Part shown: piece after piece, positions 51,832 through 62,521 of the stretch
Layout: each line of letters begins with the position of its first letter
How positions within the stretch are numbered: the stretch's first letter is position 1
NCBI RefSeq assembly: GCF_038003045.1
Contig: NZ_JBBOOK010000001.1
Location: forward strand, 434,001-498,000
Direction: 5' to 3'
Length of the DNA stretch: 64,000 nucleotides
Origin: Sporosarcina sp. FSL W7-1349
Lineage (GTDB): Bacteria > Bacillota > Bacilli > Bacillales_A > Planococcaceae
Translations under genes and position numbers: made by a program
The notes under the pieces: model-generated
What the model saw: only the letters and a program-made list of their open reading frames with translations
The model's database searches: none
Told to the model about the DNA's origin: nothing

Positions 51832-52671
51832 TTGAAAAATCCATTGCATATTTGGGGCACACTCATCCTCATCCTCTTCCTATTTCCTGTCGTCATTCAA
51901 TTTGTACCTGGCGGACCGACGGTGAAATCGAGCAATCTTGCGAAAGAGTCGGCTTATATCGTCTACGCTTCCAATGTGGTCGAAGAAGAGCCGGCACCGG
52001 AAGTGAAAGAGGCAACGGGCGGGGATAGCAAAGTCCTACTCTATTTCACCCACTCCCACGAAGCATTTGAGCCGATTACGAAAGCAGTCGCCGGCAAAGT
52101 GGCCGTGTCCCACCAAACGGAGAACATTGTGAAAGTTGGCGGGAAGCTGCAAAACCAACTGCAGTTCCATGGAATTCCGACGGATGTTCTGCCAGTGGAT
52201 AACGCGAAAGAAATGAGTTCCAAAGGGATTCCCCATTCTCGGGCCTATGCCGCCATCCGGCCACACGTCAAACAACGGCTTGGAGAGAAAGAGTATGAGT
52301 TGATCATCGATTTGCACCGGGATTCAGTCGGGCCTGCCAAGACGACAATGACGCATGAAGGGGAGCGGTTCGCGAAGGTCGCTTTTGTCATCGGCACTGA
52401 ACATCCGAAGTACAAGGAAAACCAAGCGAAAGCGAACCGGTTGAAGCAAGAGATGGAGAAACTCGTTCCTGGCATTACGCGGAGCTTCATCATGAAAGGC
52501 GGAGCTGGTGTGGATGGCAAGTACAACCAAGATCTCGATCCATCCATCATTCTGATCGAACTCGGAGGTATCGGAAATACGGAGGATGAATTGAATCGGA
52601 CGGTATCCGTCATCGCTCAGGCCGCATCGACCATGTTATCTGAAGAGACTCCTTCATACGCCGAATATTGA
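51832..52671 (+). CDS. spoIIP: Stage II sporulation protein P
   Basis: This 279-residue membrane-anchored amidase/endopeptidase works with SpoIID and SpoIIM in septal peptidoglycan thinning and engulfment. It has one N-terminal helix (about 6-24), a linker, then the SpoIIP domain with VLLYFTHSHEAFEP, IIDLHRDSVG and the metal-binding glutamate in ILIELGGIGN. At 279 residues it is shorter than the ~400-residue Bacillus form, mainly in the linker. TTG 51832 has GGAGGG 7 nt upstream. That site lies within a hairpin (51789-51828). Confidence 0.93.
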   Translation: MKNPLHIWGTLILILFLFPVVIQFVPGGPTVKSSNLAKESAYIVYASNVVEEEPAPEVKEATGGDSKVLLYFTHSHEAFEPITKAVAGKVAVSHQTENIVKVGGKLQNQLQFHGIPTDVLPVDNAKEMSSKGIPHSRAYAAIRPHVKQRLGEKEYELIIDLHRDSVGPAKTTMTHEGERFAKVAFVIGTEHPKYKENQAKANRLKQEMEKLVPGITRSFIMKGGAGVDGKYNQDLDPSIILIELGGIGNTEDELNRTVSVIAQAASTMLSEETPSYAEY

Positions 52672-52696
52672 AGTCTGGACAGTTCACTGCTATAAT
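52668..52696 (+). promoter_or_regulatory. Sigma-A promoter of lepA
   Basis: TTGAAG (52668-52673, over the spoIIP stop), a 17-nt spacer and TATAAT (52691-52696). Confidence 0.6.
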
Positions 52697-52726
52697 TTTC
52701 AGTAGCTTAAATAGGAGTGAACTGAG

Positions 52727-54550
52727 ATGAATCATGAAGAAAGATTGGCACGTCAGAAAAACATCCGAAACTTTTCCATCATTGCCCATATCGATCACGG
52801 GAAATCGACGCTGGCCGATCGCATTTTGGAACAGACGCAAACGTTAAGTTCCAGGGAGATGAAGTCCCAAACATTGGATTCCATGGACCTTGAAAGGGAA
52901 CGAGGAATTACGATCAAATTGAATGCTGTGCAGTTGACGTACACGGCAAAAGACGGTCAGGACTACACATTCCACCTGATCGATACGCCGGGGCACGTCG
53001 ACTTTACATATGAAGTATCCCGCAGTCTGGCCGCATGCGAAGGGGCTATTCTTGTCGTGGATGCAGCGCAAGGGATCGAAGCCCAGACGTTGGCGAATGT
53101 CTATTTGGCACTCGACAATGATCTGGAAATCTTGCCGGTCATCAATAAAATCGATTTGCCGGCGGCTGATCCGGAAAGAGTAAAACAAGAAATCGAGGAT
53201 GTCATTGGACTGGATGCTTCTGAAGCTGTCCATGCATCCGCGAAAGCCGGAATCGGCATTGAAGAAATCTTGGAGCAGATCGTCGAGAAGGTGCCCGCAC
53301 CACAAGGGGATCCGGACGCTCCTTTGAAAGCTCTTATTTTCGATTCGCATTATGACCCGTATAAAGGGGTGATCGTCAACATCCGGATTATGGAAGGTTC
53401 CGTTAAACCGGGCGATGAAATCCGGATGATGGCGACAGGGAAGACATTCGAAGTCATTGAGACCGGAGTTTTCACGCCGAACATTTCCATGCGGGATGAA
53501 TTAACGGTCGGCGATGTCGGCTTCTTATCGGCTTCCATTAAAAATGTTGGCGATACGCGAGTCGGGGATACGATCACAAGTGTCAAAAATCCAGCCAGCG
53601 AACCGTTGCCAGGGTATCGCCGGATGAATCCGATGGTTTTCTGCGGACTGTATCCGATCGATACATCGAAATATAATGACTTGCGAGAAGCACTGGAGAA
53701 ATTGGAATTGAATGACTCGGCTCTCGAATATGAGGCGGAAACGTCCCAAGCGCTCGGGTTTGGATACCGCTGCGGTTTTCTTGGCCTGCTCCATATGGAA
53801 ATCATCCAAGAGCGGATTGAACGGGAATTCAAGATCGATTTGATTACCACCGCGCCAAGCGTTATTTATAATGTCGTCATGACGGATGGGACCGAGCTGA
53901 AAGTGGACAACCCTGCGATGATGCCGGACGCACAAAAAATCGATCATGTCGAAGAGCCATACGTCAAAGCATCGATCATGGTGCCGAATGATTATGTCGG
54001 TGCGGTCATGGAACTCTGCCAGCAAAAGCGCGGTAACTTCGTGACGATGGACTATTTGGATGCTTCCCGGGTGAACATCATCTATGAATTGCCATTGGCG
54101 GAAATCGTCTATGACTTCTTCGACCAATTGAAATCAGGGACAAAGGGATATGCCTCCCTTGATTATGAATTGATTGGCTATAAACAGTCGAAACTCGTCA
54201 AAATGGATATTTTGCTCAATGGAGAACAAGTGGATGCGCTCAGTTTCATTGTCCACCGCGATTTTTCATACGAACGGGGCAAAGCGATCGTGGAGAAGTT
54301 ACGATCATTGATTCCACGCCAGCAGTTCGAAGTACCGGTACAAGCGGCCATCGGACAAAAAATCGTCGCACGTTCCACGATCAAATCGATCGGGAAAAAC
54401 GTATTGGCGAAATGTTACGGTGGTGACATTTCCCGTAAGCGGAAACTTCTGGAGAAACAGAAGGAAGGGAAAAAGCGCATGAAGCAAGTCGGTTCTGTTG
54501 AAGTACCGCAAGAAGCGTTCATGGCTGTGTTGAAGATGGACGAGGAGTAA
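52727..54550 (+). CDS. lepA: Elongation factor 4 (LepA)
   Basis: This 607-residue translational GTPase is linked to 30S biogenesis and back-translocation. The G motifs are [15 protein letters not shown] (G1), [10 protein letters not shown] (G2), DTPGHVDF (G3) and NKIDLP (G4). Domain II, two EF-G-like domains and the LepA-specific C-terminal domain ([22 protein letters not shown]) follow. The ATG follows GGAGTGA. It ends in its own terminator, with hemW downstream as in Bacillus. The yqxA gene between spoIIP and lepA in Bacillus is absent. Confidence 0.97.
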   Translation: MNHEERLARQKNIRNFSIIAHIDHGKSTLADRILEQTQTLSSREMKSQTLDSMDLERERGITIKLNAVQLTYTAKDGQDYTFHLIDTPGHVDFTYEVSRSLAACEGAILVVDAAQGIEAQTLANVYLALDNDLEILPVINKIDLPAADPERVKQEIEDVIGLDASEAVHASAKAGIGIEEILEQIVEKVPAPQGDPDAPLKALIFDSHYDPYKGVIVNIRIMEGSVKPGDEIRMMATGKTFEVIETGVFTPNISMRDELTVGDVGFLSASIKNVGDTRVGDTITSVKNPASEPLPGYRRMNPMVFCGLYPIDTSKYNDLREALEKLELNDSALEYEAETSQALGFGYRCGFLGLLHMEIIQERIEREFKIDLITTAPSVIYNVVMTDGTELKVDNPAMMPDAQKIDHVEEPYVKASIMVPNDYVGAVMELCQQKRGNFVTMDYLDASRVNIIYELPLAEIVYDFFDQLKSGTKGYASLDYELIGYKQSKLVKMDILLNGEQVDALSFIVHRDFSYERGKAIVEKLRSLIPRQQFEVPVQAAIGQKIVARSTIKSIGKNVLAKCYGGDISRKRKLLEKQKEGKKRMKQVGSVEVPQEAFMAVLKMDEE

Positions 54551-54564
54551 CGAGATGATAGAAA

Positions 54565-54590
54565 AAAGGGGGCATTTTTGCCCTCTTTTT
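54565..54590 (+). terminator. Terminator after lepA
   Basis: AGGGGGC and GCCCTCT pair around a short T-rich loop, followed by T5. Confidence 0.85.
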
Positions 54591-54686
54591 GACGTTAATA
54601 AACTCTGTTCAACCGAGGATTCAGATAACGCCCGGGTGTGCTAGTGCCGACAATGCCACGGATTTTTTTGAAAAGGAGGTGGCGGC

Positions 54687-55820
54687 ATGCGAGGGATCTA
54701 TATCCACATTCCGTTTTGCCACCAGATTTGTCATTATTGTGATTTCAATAAAGTGTTTTTCAAAAATCAGCCGGTCGATGAATATATCGAATCGATCGGC
54801 GAGGAATTAGCCATCTTGCAAGAGGAAGGGAATTCCTTTGATGAGGTGGAGACCGTCTTTCTTGGAGGAGGGACGCCGACATCCCTCTCAGAAGCGCAGC
54901 TTGATCGCCTGCTGGAAATTGTAAATCGTTTTGTCAGAGTGAAGTCGTTAAAAGAATTCACGACGGAAGCCAACCCGGACGAACTGACGCCCGGCAAATT
55001 GGCGGTCCTGCATAATGGGGGAGTAAACCGGCTGAGCATCGGTGTCCAGTCTTTTGATTCCGGGCTGCTTGCCAAAATTGGGCGCACGCATGGACCGAAT
55101 GACGCGGTCCGGGTTGTAGGGGACGCGCGCAAAGCAGGTTTCGACAATATTAGCATCGACCTTATGTATGGACTGCCGGGACAAACGATCAAGCAATGGC
55201 GGCATACGTTGGAGCAAACAGCGGCTCTTGATCTGCCGCATACTTCCGGCTACTCGCTCATCGTAGAGCCGAAGACTGTCTTCTATAATTTGATGAACAA
55301 AGGGAAGCTGCCGCTGCCTGGCGAGGATACGGAAACTGAAATGTTTGAAATGCTTATTGATTCGATGGAAAAACAAAATAGGAAGCAGTATGAGATAAGC
55401 AATTTTGCGCTTCCCGGTTATGAATCGTTGCACAATCTGATTTACTGGGAAAATGAAAATTATGCCGGGATTGGGGCAGGCGCACATGGGTATGTAAAGG
55501 GTAGGCGCTACTCCAATATTGGCCCGTTAGCCAAATATATGAATACTGTTTCGGCGGGCGGGCGTCCCGTGCAGCAAGAGCATGAGGTGACGGATGCCGA
55601 GTGTATGGAAGAAGAGATGTTCCTTGGACTTCGGAAAATGGAAGGGATCTCTGCTTCCGTCTTTCATCGGAAATTTGGGAAGCCGCTGGAGGAAATCTAT
55701 GGAGCGAAGTTGGAAAGACTAAGGGCGGACGGCCTCATGGAACAACAAGGGGACCATTGGAAGTTGACGAAAAAAGGGATCTTCCGCGGAAACGATGTCT
55801 TTCAACAATTTCTTTTTTAA
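54687..55820 (+). CDS. hemW: Radical SAM heme chaperone HemW
   Basis: This 377-residue protein is related to HemN but now seen as a heme chaperone. The radical SAM cluster motif is C11-x3-C15-x2-C18 (PFCHQICHYCDF). It has GGGTPTSLS, IGVQSFDSGLLAKIGRTH, and the HemW-type HNLIYWENENYAGIGAGAHGY. A C-terminal HemN_C domain is present. It lacks the N-terminal extension of true coproporphyrinogen dehydrogenases. The ATG follows AAAGGAGGTGG. Confidence 0.93.
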   Translation: MRGIYIHIPFCHQICHYCDFNKVFFKNQPVDEYIESIGEELAILQEEGNSFDEVETVFLGGGTPTSLSEAQLDRLLEIVNRFVRVKSLKEFTTEANPDELTPGKLAVLHNGGVNRLSIGVQSFDSGLLAKIGRTHGPNDAVRVVGDARKAGFDNISIDLMYGLPGQTIKQWRHTLEQTAALDLPHTSGYSLIVEPKTVFYNLMNKGKLPLPGEDTETEMFEMLIDSMEKQNRKQYEISNFALPGYESLHNLIYWENENYAGIGAGAHGYVKGRRYSNIGPLAKYMNTVSAGGRPVQQEHEVTDAECMEEEMFLGLRKMEGISASVFHRKFGKPLEEIYGAKLERLRADGLMEQQGDHWKLTKKGIFRGNDVFQQFLF

Positions 55821-55900
55821 TGAATTTCAAGAGGGACAGACAGGATTGAACGGCGTGAATCCAGACTCGTTTTTTGTCGTTTTGCGCCGGAGTCAATTCG

Positions 55901-55929
55901 TTGACACGGCATAGTGGATTTGTTAAATT
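55901..55929 (+). promoter_or_regulatory. Sigma-A promoter of the hrcA-dnaK operon
   Basis: TTGACA (55901-55906), a 17-nt spacer and TAAATT (55924-55929) lie just ahead of the CIRCE operator. Confidence 0.8.
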
Positions 55930-55939
55930 ATCAATAGCA

Positions 55940-55966
55940 TTAGCACTCATGTAAATAGAGTGCTAA
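55940..55966 (+). promoter_or_regulatory. CIRCE operator (HrcA binding site)
   Basis: TTAGCACTC (55940-55948), a 9-nt spacer and GAGTGCTAA (55958-55966) form the perfect consensus 9-9-9 inverted repeat. HrcA bound here represses the operon until heat shock. Confidence 0.97.
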
Positions 55967-55980
55967 CAGGAGTGATGATT

Positions 55981-57036
55981 ATGTTGACAAACAGACAATT
56001 GCTTATATTGCAACTGACGGTTGACGATTTCATCGAATCCGCACAGCCTGTAGGATCCAGGCAGTTATCGAAAAAGCCGGAAGCTCCATTTAGTCCGGCA
56101 ACGATACGAAATGAAATGGCTGATCTGGAGGAAATGGGGTATTTGGAAAAGCCCCATACTTCGTCCGGCCGGGTCCCATCCGAACAAGGGTATAGGTATT
56201 ATGTTGATCACTTACTGACGCCTGAAAAACTGACAAAAGAAGACAGTATCCGACTGCGCTCCATTTTCAAGGAGAGAGTGGTCGAAACCGAGGAACTGAT
56301 CCGGAAATCGGCAACCATTCTCTCGGATTTGACGGATTACACGTCCATCTTGCTTGGCCCGAATACAGCGCAGCACGCGGTGAAGCGGTTCTCGATTGTG
56401 CCGTTGGATGACCGGATGGCAGTAGCCATCATTGTGACGGACAACGGCCATGTGGAAAACCGATTATTCACCGTGCCCGAAGGGTTCACTTCATCCGATA
56501 TTGAAAAGATGGTTAACATCCTGAATGAACGACTCGTCGGGACGCCGCTGCATCATCTGCAAAAAATGCTCGTGAAAGAGACGAAAATGGTTTTGGAACG
56601 GCATATCCGGCATGCAGGTGAATTGTATGCATCCTTCCATAATGCGATTGCCATCGAACCGGAGGAGCGCCTCTATTTCGGTGGGAAGATGAACATGATG
56701 AAACAGCCGGAGTTCAACGACATCCAGAAAGTGAAAACCTTTTTCGAACTGATGGAGAAAGGGCTCCCAGCCATGACTTTTTTCCAAGAGGACGTTCTGG
56801 GCATTCATGTCCGCATCGGTTCGGAAAACAAGGATAACGCAATGGAAGATTGCAGTGTCATCACCGCTACGTATGATGCCGGCGAGAACACGACCGGTTC
56901 AATAGCCATCATCGGACCGAAGCGGATGGATTATGGACGGGTCATCACATTGCTCGACAGCATGAGTAAGGATCTGTCCAAAGAGTTGACAAAGTTGGCG
57001 ATTGGTAGCGAAGCGGCAAGGAGGAACGAATCGTGA
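55981..57036 (+). CDS. hrcA: Heat-inducible transcription repressor HrcA
   Basis: This 351-residue repressor binds CIRCE and depends on GroEL for activity. The N-terminal winged helix (LTNRQLLILQLTVDDFIESAQPVGSR, then FSPATIRNEMADLEEMGYLEKPHTSSGR) precedes the dimerisation and GAF-like domains. I chose ATG 55981 with AGGAGTGA upstream; an ATG at 55960 falls inside CIRCE. It overlaps grpE by 4 nt (GTGA). Confidence 0.96.
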   Translation: MLTNRQLLILQLTVDDFIESAQPVGSRQLSKKPEAPFSPATIRNEMADLEEMGYLEKPHTSSGRVPSEQGYRYYVDHLLTPEKLTKEDSIRLRSIFKERVVETEELIRKSATILSDLTDYTSILLGPNTAQHAVKRFSIVPLDDRMAVAIIVTDNGHVENRLFTVPEGFTSSDIEKMVNILNERLVGTPLHHLQKMLVKETKMVLERHIRHAGELYASFHNAIAIEPEERLYFGGKMNMMKQPEFNDIQKVKTFFELMEKGLPAMTFFQEDVLGIHVRIGSENKDNAMEDCSVITATYDAGENTTGSIAIIGPKRMDYGRVITLLDSMSKDLSKELTKLAIGSEAARRNES

Positions 57037-57632
57037 CAGAAGTGGAAAAGAACAAGGACGAAAACGAGTCCCAAGAAGCGAAATTGGATGGGAATGAAAA
57101 CCCACAAGAAACAAACGGAGAAGCCGATGCAGCTGAATTGGAAACAGAAGCGGCAAATGAGGCGGAACTCGCGGAGGAAACCGAAGATAGAGTGGCCGAG
57201 TTGACAGCCCTCCTAGAGGAAGAAGAAAACAAGCGCCTTCGGTTGCTCGCTGATTTTGAAAATTTCAAGAGAAGGGCGTCGCTCGATAAAGAAGCGCTGC
57301 AAAAATATAGAGCACAAGAGCTCGTGACCAACCTAATCCCGGTCTTGGATAATTTCGAACGGGCATTGACTGTCGAAGCAAAGACCGAAGAAGCTCAGTC
57401 GTTGCTGACGGGTATGGAAATGGTGCACCGCAGCCTTGTGCAGGCTCTTGAAACGGAAGGACTTGCGGAAATCGATGCGCAAGACCGGGAATTCGATCCG
57501 AATTTCCATCAAGCGATCATGACTGGGAACGATGAGGAAAAGGATTCAGGTATCGTGCTTGAAGTATTCCAAAAAGGGTATCAGTTAAAAGATCGGGTTC
57601 TACGGCCTACAATGGTAAAAGTGAACGAATAA
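57033..57632 (+). CDS. grpE: Nucleotide exchange factor GrpE
   Basis: This 199-residue DnaK cochaperone has an acidic disordered N-terminus (about 1-55), a long coiled coil (about 55-115, ending [20 protein letters not shown]) and a beta domain with [11 protein letters not shown] and [26 protein letters not shown] 57033 overlaps the hrcA stop and has AGGAGGAAC upstream. Confidence 0.96.
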   Translation: MTEVEKNKDENESQEAKLDGNENPQETNGEADAAELETEAANEAELAEETEDRVAELTALLEEEENKRLRLLADFENFKRRASLDKEALQKYRAQELVTNLIPVLDNFERALTVEAKTEEAQSLLTGMEMVHRSLVQALETEGLAEIDAQDREFDPNFHQAIMTGNDEEKDSGIVLEVFQKGYQLKDRVLRPTMVKVNE

Positions 57633-57664
57633 TAGCAAGCGATTTAGTTAGGAGGACAATTGGC

Positions 57665-59479
57665 ATGAGTAAAATCATTGGTATTGACTTAGGAACAACA
57701 AACTCGGTAGTAGCGGTATTTGAGGGCGGAGAAGCAAAAGTAATTCCGAACCCGGAAGGCAACCGGACGACGCCTTCTGTCGTTGCGTTCAAAAACGGGG
57801 AACGGCAAGTCGGTGAAGTGGCGAAGCGTCAATCGATCACGAATCCAAATACTGTCATGTCTGTAAAACGTCATATGGGTACGGATTATAAAGAGACTGT
57901 GGAAGGCAAGAATTACACGCCACAAGAAATTTCTGCAATGATCTTGCAATATATGAAAGGTTATGCGGAAGACTATCTTGGCGAAAAAGTGACAAAGGCT
58001 GTCATTACGGTACCTGCCTACTTTAACGACGCACAACGTCAAGCGACGAAAGATGCTGGGACAATCGCAGGTCTCGAAGTGGAGCGGATCATCAACGAGC
58101 CGACTGCCGCAGCATTGGCATACGGTATGGACAAAATGGATGAAGATCAGATCATCCTTGTGTATGACTTGGGAGGCGGAACATTCGACGTTTCCATCCT
58201 AGAACTGGGAGATGGCGTGTTCCAAGTACGCTCTACAGCCGGGGACAATAAACTCGGCGGCGATGATTTCGACGACGTTATTATCGACTATCTTGTCCAG
58301 GAATTCCGTAAAGAAAATGCAATTGATTTATCAAAAGACAAAATGGCGATGCAGCGCTTGAAAGATGCAGCGGAAAAAGCGAAAAAAGACCTTTCCGGTG
58401 TTACTTCCACTCAAATTTCATTGCCGTTCATCACAGCAGGTGAAGCAGGCCCGCTTCACTTGGAAATTAATTTGACACGTGCCAAATTCGATGAGCTGAC
58501 AGCGCAATTGGTCGAACGCTCCATGGTTCCTACGCGTCAAGCATTGAAAGATGCGGGACTTTCTGCATCTGAAATCGACCGCGTTATCTTGGTTGGTGGT
58601 TCCACACGGATCCCGGCAGTTCAAGAAGCGATCAAAAAAGAGACAGGAAAAGAACCGTTCAAAGGGGTCAACCCGGACGAAGTCGTCGCAATGGGGGCAG
58701 CAGTTCAAGGTTCCATTTTAAGCGGTGATGTGAAAGATGTCGTCCTTCTTGACGTCACACCGCTATCACTTGGTATTGAGACGATGGGTGGCGTATTCAC
58801 GAAGTTGATTGACCGGAATACGACAATCCCGACAAGCAAGTCGCAAGTGTTCTCGACAGCAGCGGACAACCAGCCAGCGGTCGATATCCACGTCCTTCAA
58901 GGGGAGCGTCCGATGTCGGCTGACAACAAGACACTTGGCCGTTTCCAATTGACGGATATTCCGCCGGCACCACGTGGAATTCCGCAAATTGAAGTGACAT
59001 TCGATATTGACAAGAACGGTATCGTAACGGTTAAAGCAAAAGACCTCGGAACGCAAAAAGAGCAGAACATCACAATCCAGTCGAGCTCCGGCCTTTCTGA
59101 CGATGAAATCGAACGCATGGTGAAAGACGCGGAAGCGAATGCAGAAGAGGACAAACAACGGAAAGAAGAAGCGGATCTGCGGAACGAAGCGGATCAACTC
59201 GTATTCATGGCGGACAAGACGATGAAAGACTTGGAAGGCAAAGTGTCCGAGGATGAAATCAAAAATGTCACGGAAGCGAAAGATGAGCTAAAATCTGCTA
59301 TCGAAGCCGGCAACTTGGACGATATCCGGACGAAGAAACAGAAACTCGAAGAGCTTGTGCAACAACTATCCATGAAACTGTATGAACAAGCGGCTGCTGA
59401 AGGTGCTGCAAATGCCGAACAACCGCAAGACGACGGTGTAGTGGATGCCGACTTTGAAGAAGTGGACGATAAAAAATAA
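57665..59479 (+). CDS. dnaK: Chaperone DnaK (Hsp70)
   Basis: This 604-residue Hsp70 has the ATPase domain start [19 protein letters not shown] and the phosphate motifs [19 protein letters not shown] and [17 protein letters not shown]. The interdomain linker [15 protein letters not shown], the substrate-binding domain and an acidic C-terminal tail follow. It lacks the ~24-residue insertion of Gram-negative DnaK, as usual for Firmicutes. The ATG follows AGGAGGAC. A terminator-like hairpin separates it from dnaJ. Confidence 0.98.
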   Translation: MSKIIGIDLGTTNSVVAVFEGGEAKVIPNPEGNRTTPSVVAFKNGERQVGEVAKRQSITNPNTVMSVKRHMGTDYKETVEGKNYTPQEISAMILQYMKGYAEDYLGEKVTKAVITVPAYFNDAQRQATKDAGTIAGLEVERIINEPTAAALAYGMDKMDEDQIILVYDLGGGTFDVSILELGDGVFQVRSTAGDNKLGGDDFDDVIIDYLVQEFRKENAIDLSKDKMAMQRLKDAAEKAKKDLSGVTSTQISLPFITAGEAGPLHLEINLTRAKFDELTAQLVERSMVPTRQALKDAGLSASEIDRVILVGGSTRIPAVQEAIKKETGKEPFKGVNPDEVVAMGAAVQGSILSGDVKDVVLLDVTPLSLGIETMGGVFTKLIDRNTTIPTSKSQVFSTAADNQPAVDIHVLQGERPMSADNKTLGRFQLTDIPPAPRGIPQIEVTFDIDKNGIVTVKAKDLGTQKEQNITIQSSSGLSDDEIERMVKDAEANAEEDKQRKEEADLRNEADQLVFMADKTMKDLEGKVSEDEIKNVTEAKDELKSAIEAGNLDDIRTKKQKLEELVQQLSMKLYEQAAAEGAANAEQPQDDGVVDADFEEVDDKK

Positions 59480-59505
59480 GGTATACGTAATTGATGCTTG
59501 ACGGA

Positions 59506-59542
59506 AAAGTCAAAGTCCGATATTCCGGCTTTGGCTTTTTCC
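59506..59542 (+). terminator. Intra-operon terminator/attenuator between dnaK and dnaJ
   Basis: AAGTCAAAGTCCG pairs with CGGCTTTGGCTT (with a bulge), followed by T5. It would reduce dnaJ relative to dnaK. Confidence 0.7.
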
Positions 59543-59671
59543 TTTTGTCCATAGGCAAGAAGTGAGAAGGCCGTAAAGGGAATTGAGGAGGATCTGACCT
59601 CGTATGGTTACGCTTTTTCTTCTTGCATGGTACAATAATCAACATGTCAATGTGATGCGGGAGAGTGGAAA

Positions 59672-60802
59672 ATGAGTAAGAGAGACTATTATGAAGTGCT
59701 AGGATTATCGAAATCCGCGACAAAAGAGGAAATCCGGAAAGCTTATCGCTCGTTGTCGAAAAAATATCACCCGGATTTGAATAAAGAACCTGGGGCAGAA
59801 GAGAAATTCAAAGAAGTGACGGAAGCATTCGAAGTGCTCAGCGATGATACGAAAAAGGCCAATTACGACCAGTTCGGCCATGCCGATCCGAATCAAGGCT
59901 TCGGTGGGTTCGGCGGTTTCGGAGGCGGCGGAGGAGACGGCTTCGGTTTCGAGGATATTTTCAGCACGTTTTTCGGAGGCAGCACACGCCGCCGAGATCC
60001 GAATGCGCCGCGTAAAGGGAACGACTTGCAATATACGATGACGATCGATTTCATGGATGCGGTCTTCGGCAAACAAACGGAAATCGAAATTCCGCGTGAA
60101 GAAGCTTGCGAGACATGTCACGGGTCAGGCGCCAAAAAAGGGACCACTCCCGAGACTTGTACCAATTGCGGAGGAACGGGTCAGATCAGCGTCACCCAAA
60201 ATACGCCGCTTGGTCAAATGGTCAATCGCCGCGCTTGTTCACAATGTCAGGGAACCGGCAAGATCATCCCGGAAAAATGTGGAACATGCCATGGCAGCGG
60301 CAGAGTGACGCATCGCAAAAAGATCAAAGTGACCATTCCCGCTGGCGTGGATGATGGCCAACAGCTGCGCGTGTCTGGCCAAGGGGAAGAAGGATATAAC
60401 GGCGGGCCTACAGGTGATCTATATATCGTATTCCGTGTCCGGCCACATGAAAAGTTCATCCGGGAAGAAGACGACATCTATTTGGAATTAAATCTTTCAT
60501 TCCCACAAGCGGCTCTCGGAGATGATATCGAAGTACCGACCGTCCACGGTAACGTCAAGCTGAAAATCCCTGCTGGAACACAGACGGGAACGAATTTCCG
60601 TCTACGCGGAAAAGGCGTTCAAAACGTTCACGGCCGTGGAACCGGCGACCAGCATGTCGTCGTAAAAGTGGTGACGCCAAAAAAAATGACGGAAAAGCAG
60701 AAGGAATTGCTGCGTGAATTCGCTACGATTGACGGCAGCACTCCGGAAGAGTATTCAAGTTCGTTGTTCGATAAAATCAAACGTACTATCAAGGGCGAGT
60801 GA
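59672..60802 (+). CDS. dnaJ: Chaperone DnaJ (Hsp40)
   Basis: This 376-residue class A J-protein has a J domain with HPD at 33-35, a Gly/Phe-rich stretch (about 72-105), and four CxxCxGxG zinc repeats ([32 protein letters not shown]). The C-terminal substrate domain and dimerisation end follow. The ATG has a GGGAGAGTGG site. prmA follows after 15 nt. Confidence 0.97.
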   Translation: MSKRDYYEVLGLSKSATKEEIRKAYRSLSKKYHPDLNKEPGAEEKFKEVTEAFEVLSDDTKKANYDQFGHADPNQGFGGFGGFGGGGGDGFGFEDIFSTFFGGSTRRRDPNAPRKGNDLQYTMTIDFMDAVFGKQTEIEIPREEACETCHGSGAKKGTTPETCTNCGGTGQISVTQNTPLGQMVNRRACSQCQGTGKIIPEKCGTCHGSGRVTHRKKIKVTIPAGVDDGQQLRVSGQGEEGYNGGPTGDLYIVFRVRPHEKFIREEDDIYLELNLSFPQAALGDDIEVPTVHGNVKLKIPAGTQTGTNFRLRGKGVQNVHGRGTGDQHVVVKVVTPKKMTEKQKELLREFATIDGSTPEEYSSSLFDKIKRTIKGE

Positions 60803-60817
60803 AAGGGATGATCTATA

Positions 60818-61762
60818 GTGAAATGGTCGGAAATATCCATTCATACGACGCATGAAGCGACGGAGGCGGTTGCGAACATATTGCACGAGGCAGGCGCAAG
60901 CGGGGTCGTCATTGAAGATTCCATCGAACCGGATAGAATTCATGAGGACCGTTTTGGCGAAATCTATGAACTAGACAAAGATGATTTCCCGGCTGACGGT
61001 GTCCTTGTCAAAGCCTATTTGCCAGTCAATAGTTTCTTGAATGAAACGATGAAAGAATTGGAGCTGGCCATCAGCAGGCTGGCAGAATTCGGTCTGGCGG
61101 AAAAACAGCCGGTCATCAGCACGAATGAAGTGGATGACGAGGATTGGGCGACTGCATGGAAGCAGTTTTACCATCCTGTCAAAATTTCCAGCCGCTTTAC
61201 GATCGTCCCGACATGGGAACAATACGATCCGGTCGTTTCAGATGAACTGATCATTGAATTGGATCCCGGGATGGCCTTTGGAACGGGTACGCATCCGACA
61301 ACCGTTATGTGCTTGCAAGCGCTCGAGAAGTATGTGCAAGAAGGGAATACGGTTGTCGACGTCGGCACAGGTTCCGGCGTATTGTCGATCGGTGCTGCGC
61401 TCTTAGGGGCATCTCACGTCCACGCTTTGGACTTAGACGATGTGGCGGTCGTTGCTGCGAAAGAGAACATTAAACTTAACCATGTCGAAGACCGTATTAA
61501 AGTGACGCATGGCAATCTGCTCGACTCAGTCAATGAAACTCCCGATGTCATCGTGGCGAATATTTTAGCCGAAGTCATCTTGTCGTTCTCTGCAGATGCT
61601 TTTGATTTATTGCCAACGGATGGACTGTTCATCGTCTCGGGCATCATCGGGCAGAAAAGGGATCTGGTCAAAGAGGATCTTGTATCCAAAGGGTTTGACA
61701 TCGTCGAATCGGTCTTGATGGAAGACTGGGTCGCCATCATCGCCAGAAAAAGGGGCGAGTAG
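60818..61762 (+). CDS. prmA: Ribosomal protein L11 methyltransferase
   Basis: This 314-residue SAM enzyme methylates uL11. An N-terminal substrate-recognition domain precedes the catalytic core with DVGTGSGVLSIGAALLGA, LDLDDVAV and VIVANILAEVIL. The upstream motif GMAFGTGTHPTT is characteristic. The GTG 60818 start follows GAAAGGGATG. It is part of the dnaJ-prmA-rsmE-mtaB run as in Bacillus yqeT-yqeU-yqeV. Confidence 0.95.
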   Translation: MKWSEISIHTTHEATEAVANILHEAGASGVVIEDSIEPDRIHEDRFGEIYELDKDDFPADGVLVKAYLPVNSFLNETMKELELAISRLAEFGLAEKQPVISTNEVDDEDWATAWKQFYHPVKISSRFTIVPTWEQYDPVVSDELIIELDPGMAFGTGTHPTTVMCLQALEKYVQEGNTVVDVGTGSGVLSIGAALLGASHVHALDLDDVAVVAAKENIKLNHVEDRIKVTHGNLLDSVNETPDVIVANILAEVILSFSADAFDLLPTDGLFIVSGIIGQKRDLVKEDLVSKGFDIVESVLMEDWVAIIARKRGE

Positions 61763-61764
61763 GT

Positions 61765-62505
61765 TTGCAACGTTATTTTCTGCAACACCCATTTGATAAC
61801 GAAGGGCAAGCAACAATCTCCGGGGAGGACGGCAAGCATATTGTCCGTGTCATGCGGATGGAGCTTGGAGAAGGATTGATCGCCGTTTCCGAGGGGGAAG
61901 CTTTTCTTTCCGCGATTACGGAAATCACGGCTGACGGTGTCGTCATTCAACAACAGGATGGGCCTCTGCCTTCTAATGAAATGCCTCTACATGTGACAAT
62001 TGCTTGTGGTCTGCCGAAAGGGGATAAGCTCGATTTGATCGTCCAAAAAGGGACGGAGCTCGGGATGGCAGGCATCATCCCTTTTCAAGCGGAACGCTCT
62101 ATTGTGAAATGGGATGAGAAGAAGGGCGGCAAAAAGGTCGAGCGGTTGCAGAAAATCGCCAAGGAAGCGGCGGAGCAATGCCATCGCACCCGCATTCCGA
62201 CCGTGTCGAGTCCGATGACATTCCGTCAATTGCTAGCTGAAGCAACCAACTTCGACGTGCTCCTATTGGCGGATGAAGAAGATGCCAAAAGCGGAGAACC
62301 GCATAAGATTGCAGAGCGGCTGAAAAACGTGTATCATAAACAAACGGTACTGGCTGTTTTCGGACCGGAAGGCGGCCTGTCCCGAACGGAAGCGGAAGCG
62401 CTGCGATCGGCAGGATTCCTTCCAATGTCGTTAGGCCCAAGAATTTTACGCACGGAGACGGCACCTTTCTATCTATTGTCCGCCCTGTCTTACGAATTTG
62501 AATGA
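61765..62505 (+). CDS. rsmE: 16S rRNA m3U1498 methyltransferase
   Basis: This 246-residue SPOUT-class methyltransferase has an N-terminal PUA-like domain (about 1-70) and a knotted C-terminal domain with CGLPKGDKLDLIVQKGTELG, KEAAEQCHRTRIP, FGPEGGLSRTEAE and LGPRILRTETAPFY. It starts at TTG, 2 nt after the prmA stop, with AGGGGCGAG upstream. Confidence 0.95.
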   Translation: MQRYFLQHPFDNEGQATISGEDGKHIVRVMRMELGEGLIAVSEGEAFLSAITEITADGVVIQQQDGPLPSNEMPLHVTIACGLPKGDKLDLIVQKGTELGMAGIIPFQAERSIVKWDEKKGGKKVERLQKIAKEAAEQCHRTRIPTVSSPMTFRQLLAEATNFDVLLLADEEDAKSGEPHKIAERLKNVYHKQTVLAVFGPEGGLSRTEAEALRSAGFLPMSLGPRILRTETAPFYLLSALSYEFE

Positions 62506-62521
62506 AAGAGGTGAGCAGCCC

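Noticed and set aside
54687..55820. True oxygen-independent coproporphyrinogen III dehydrogenase (HemN)
   Set aside because: It lacks the N-terminal extension of HemN and carries the HemW-type HNxxYW segment, so heme chaperone HemW is the better call.
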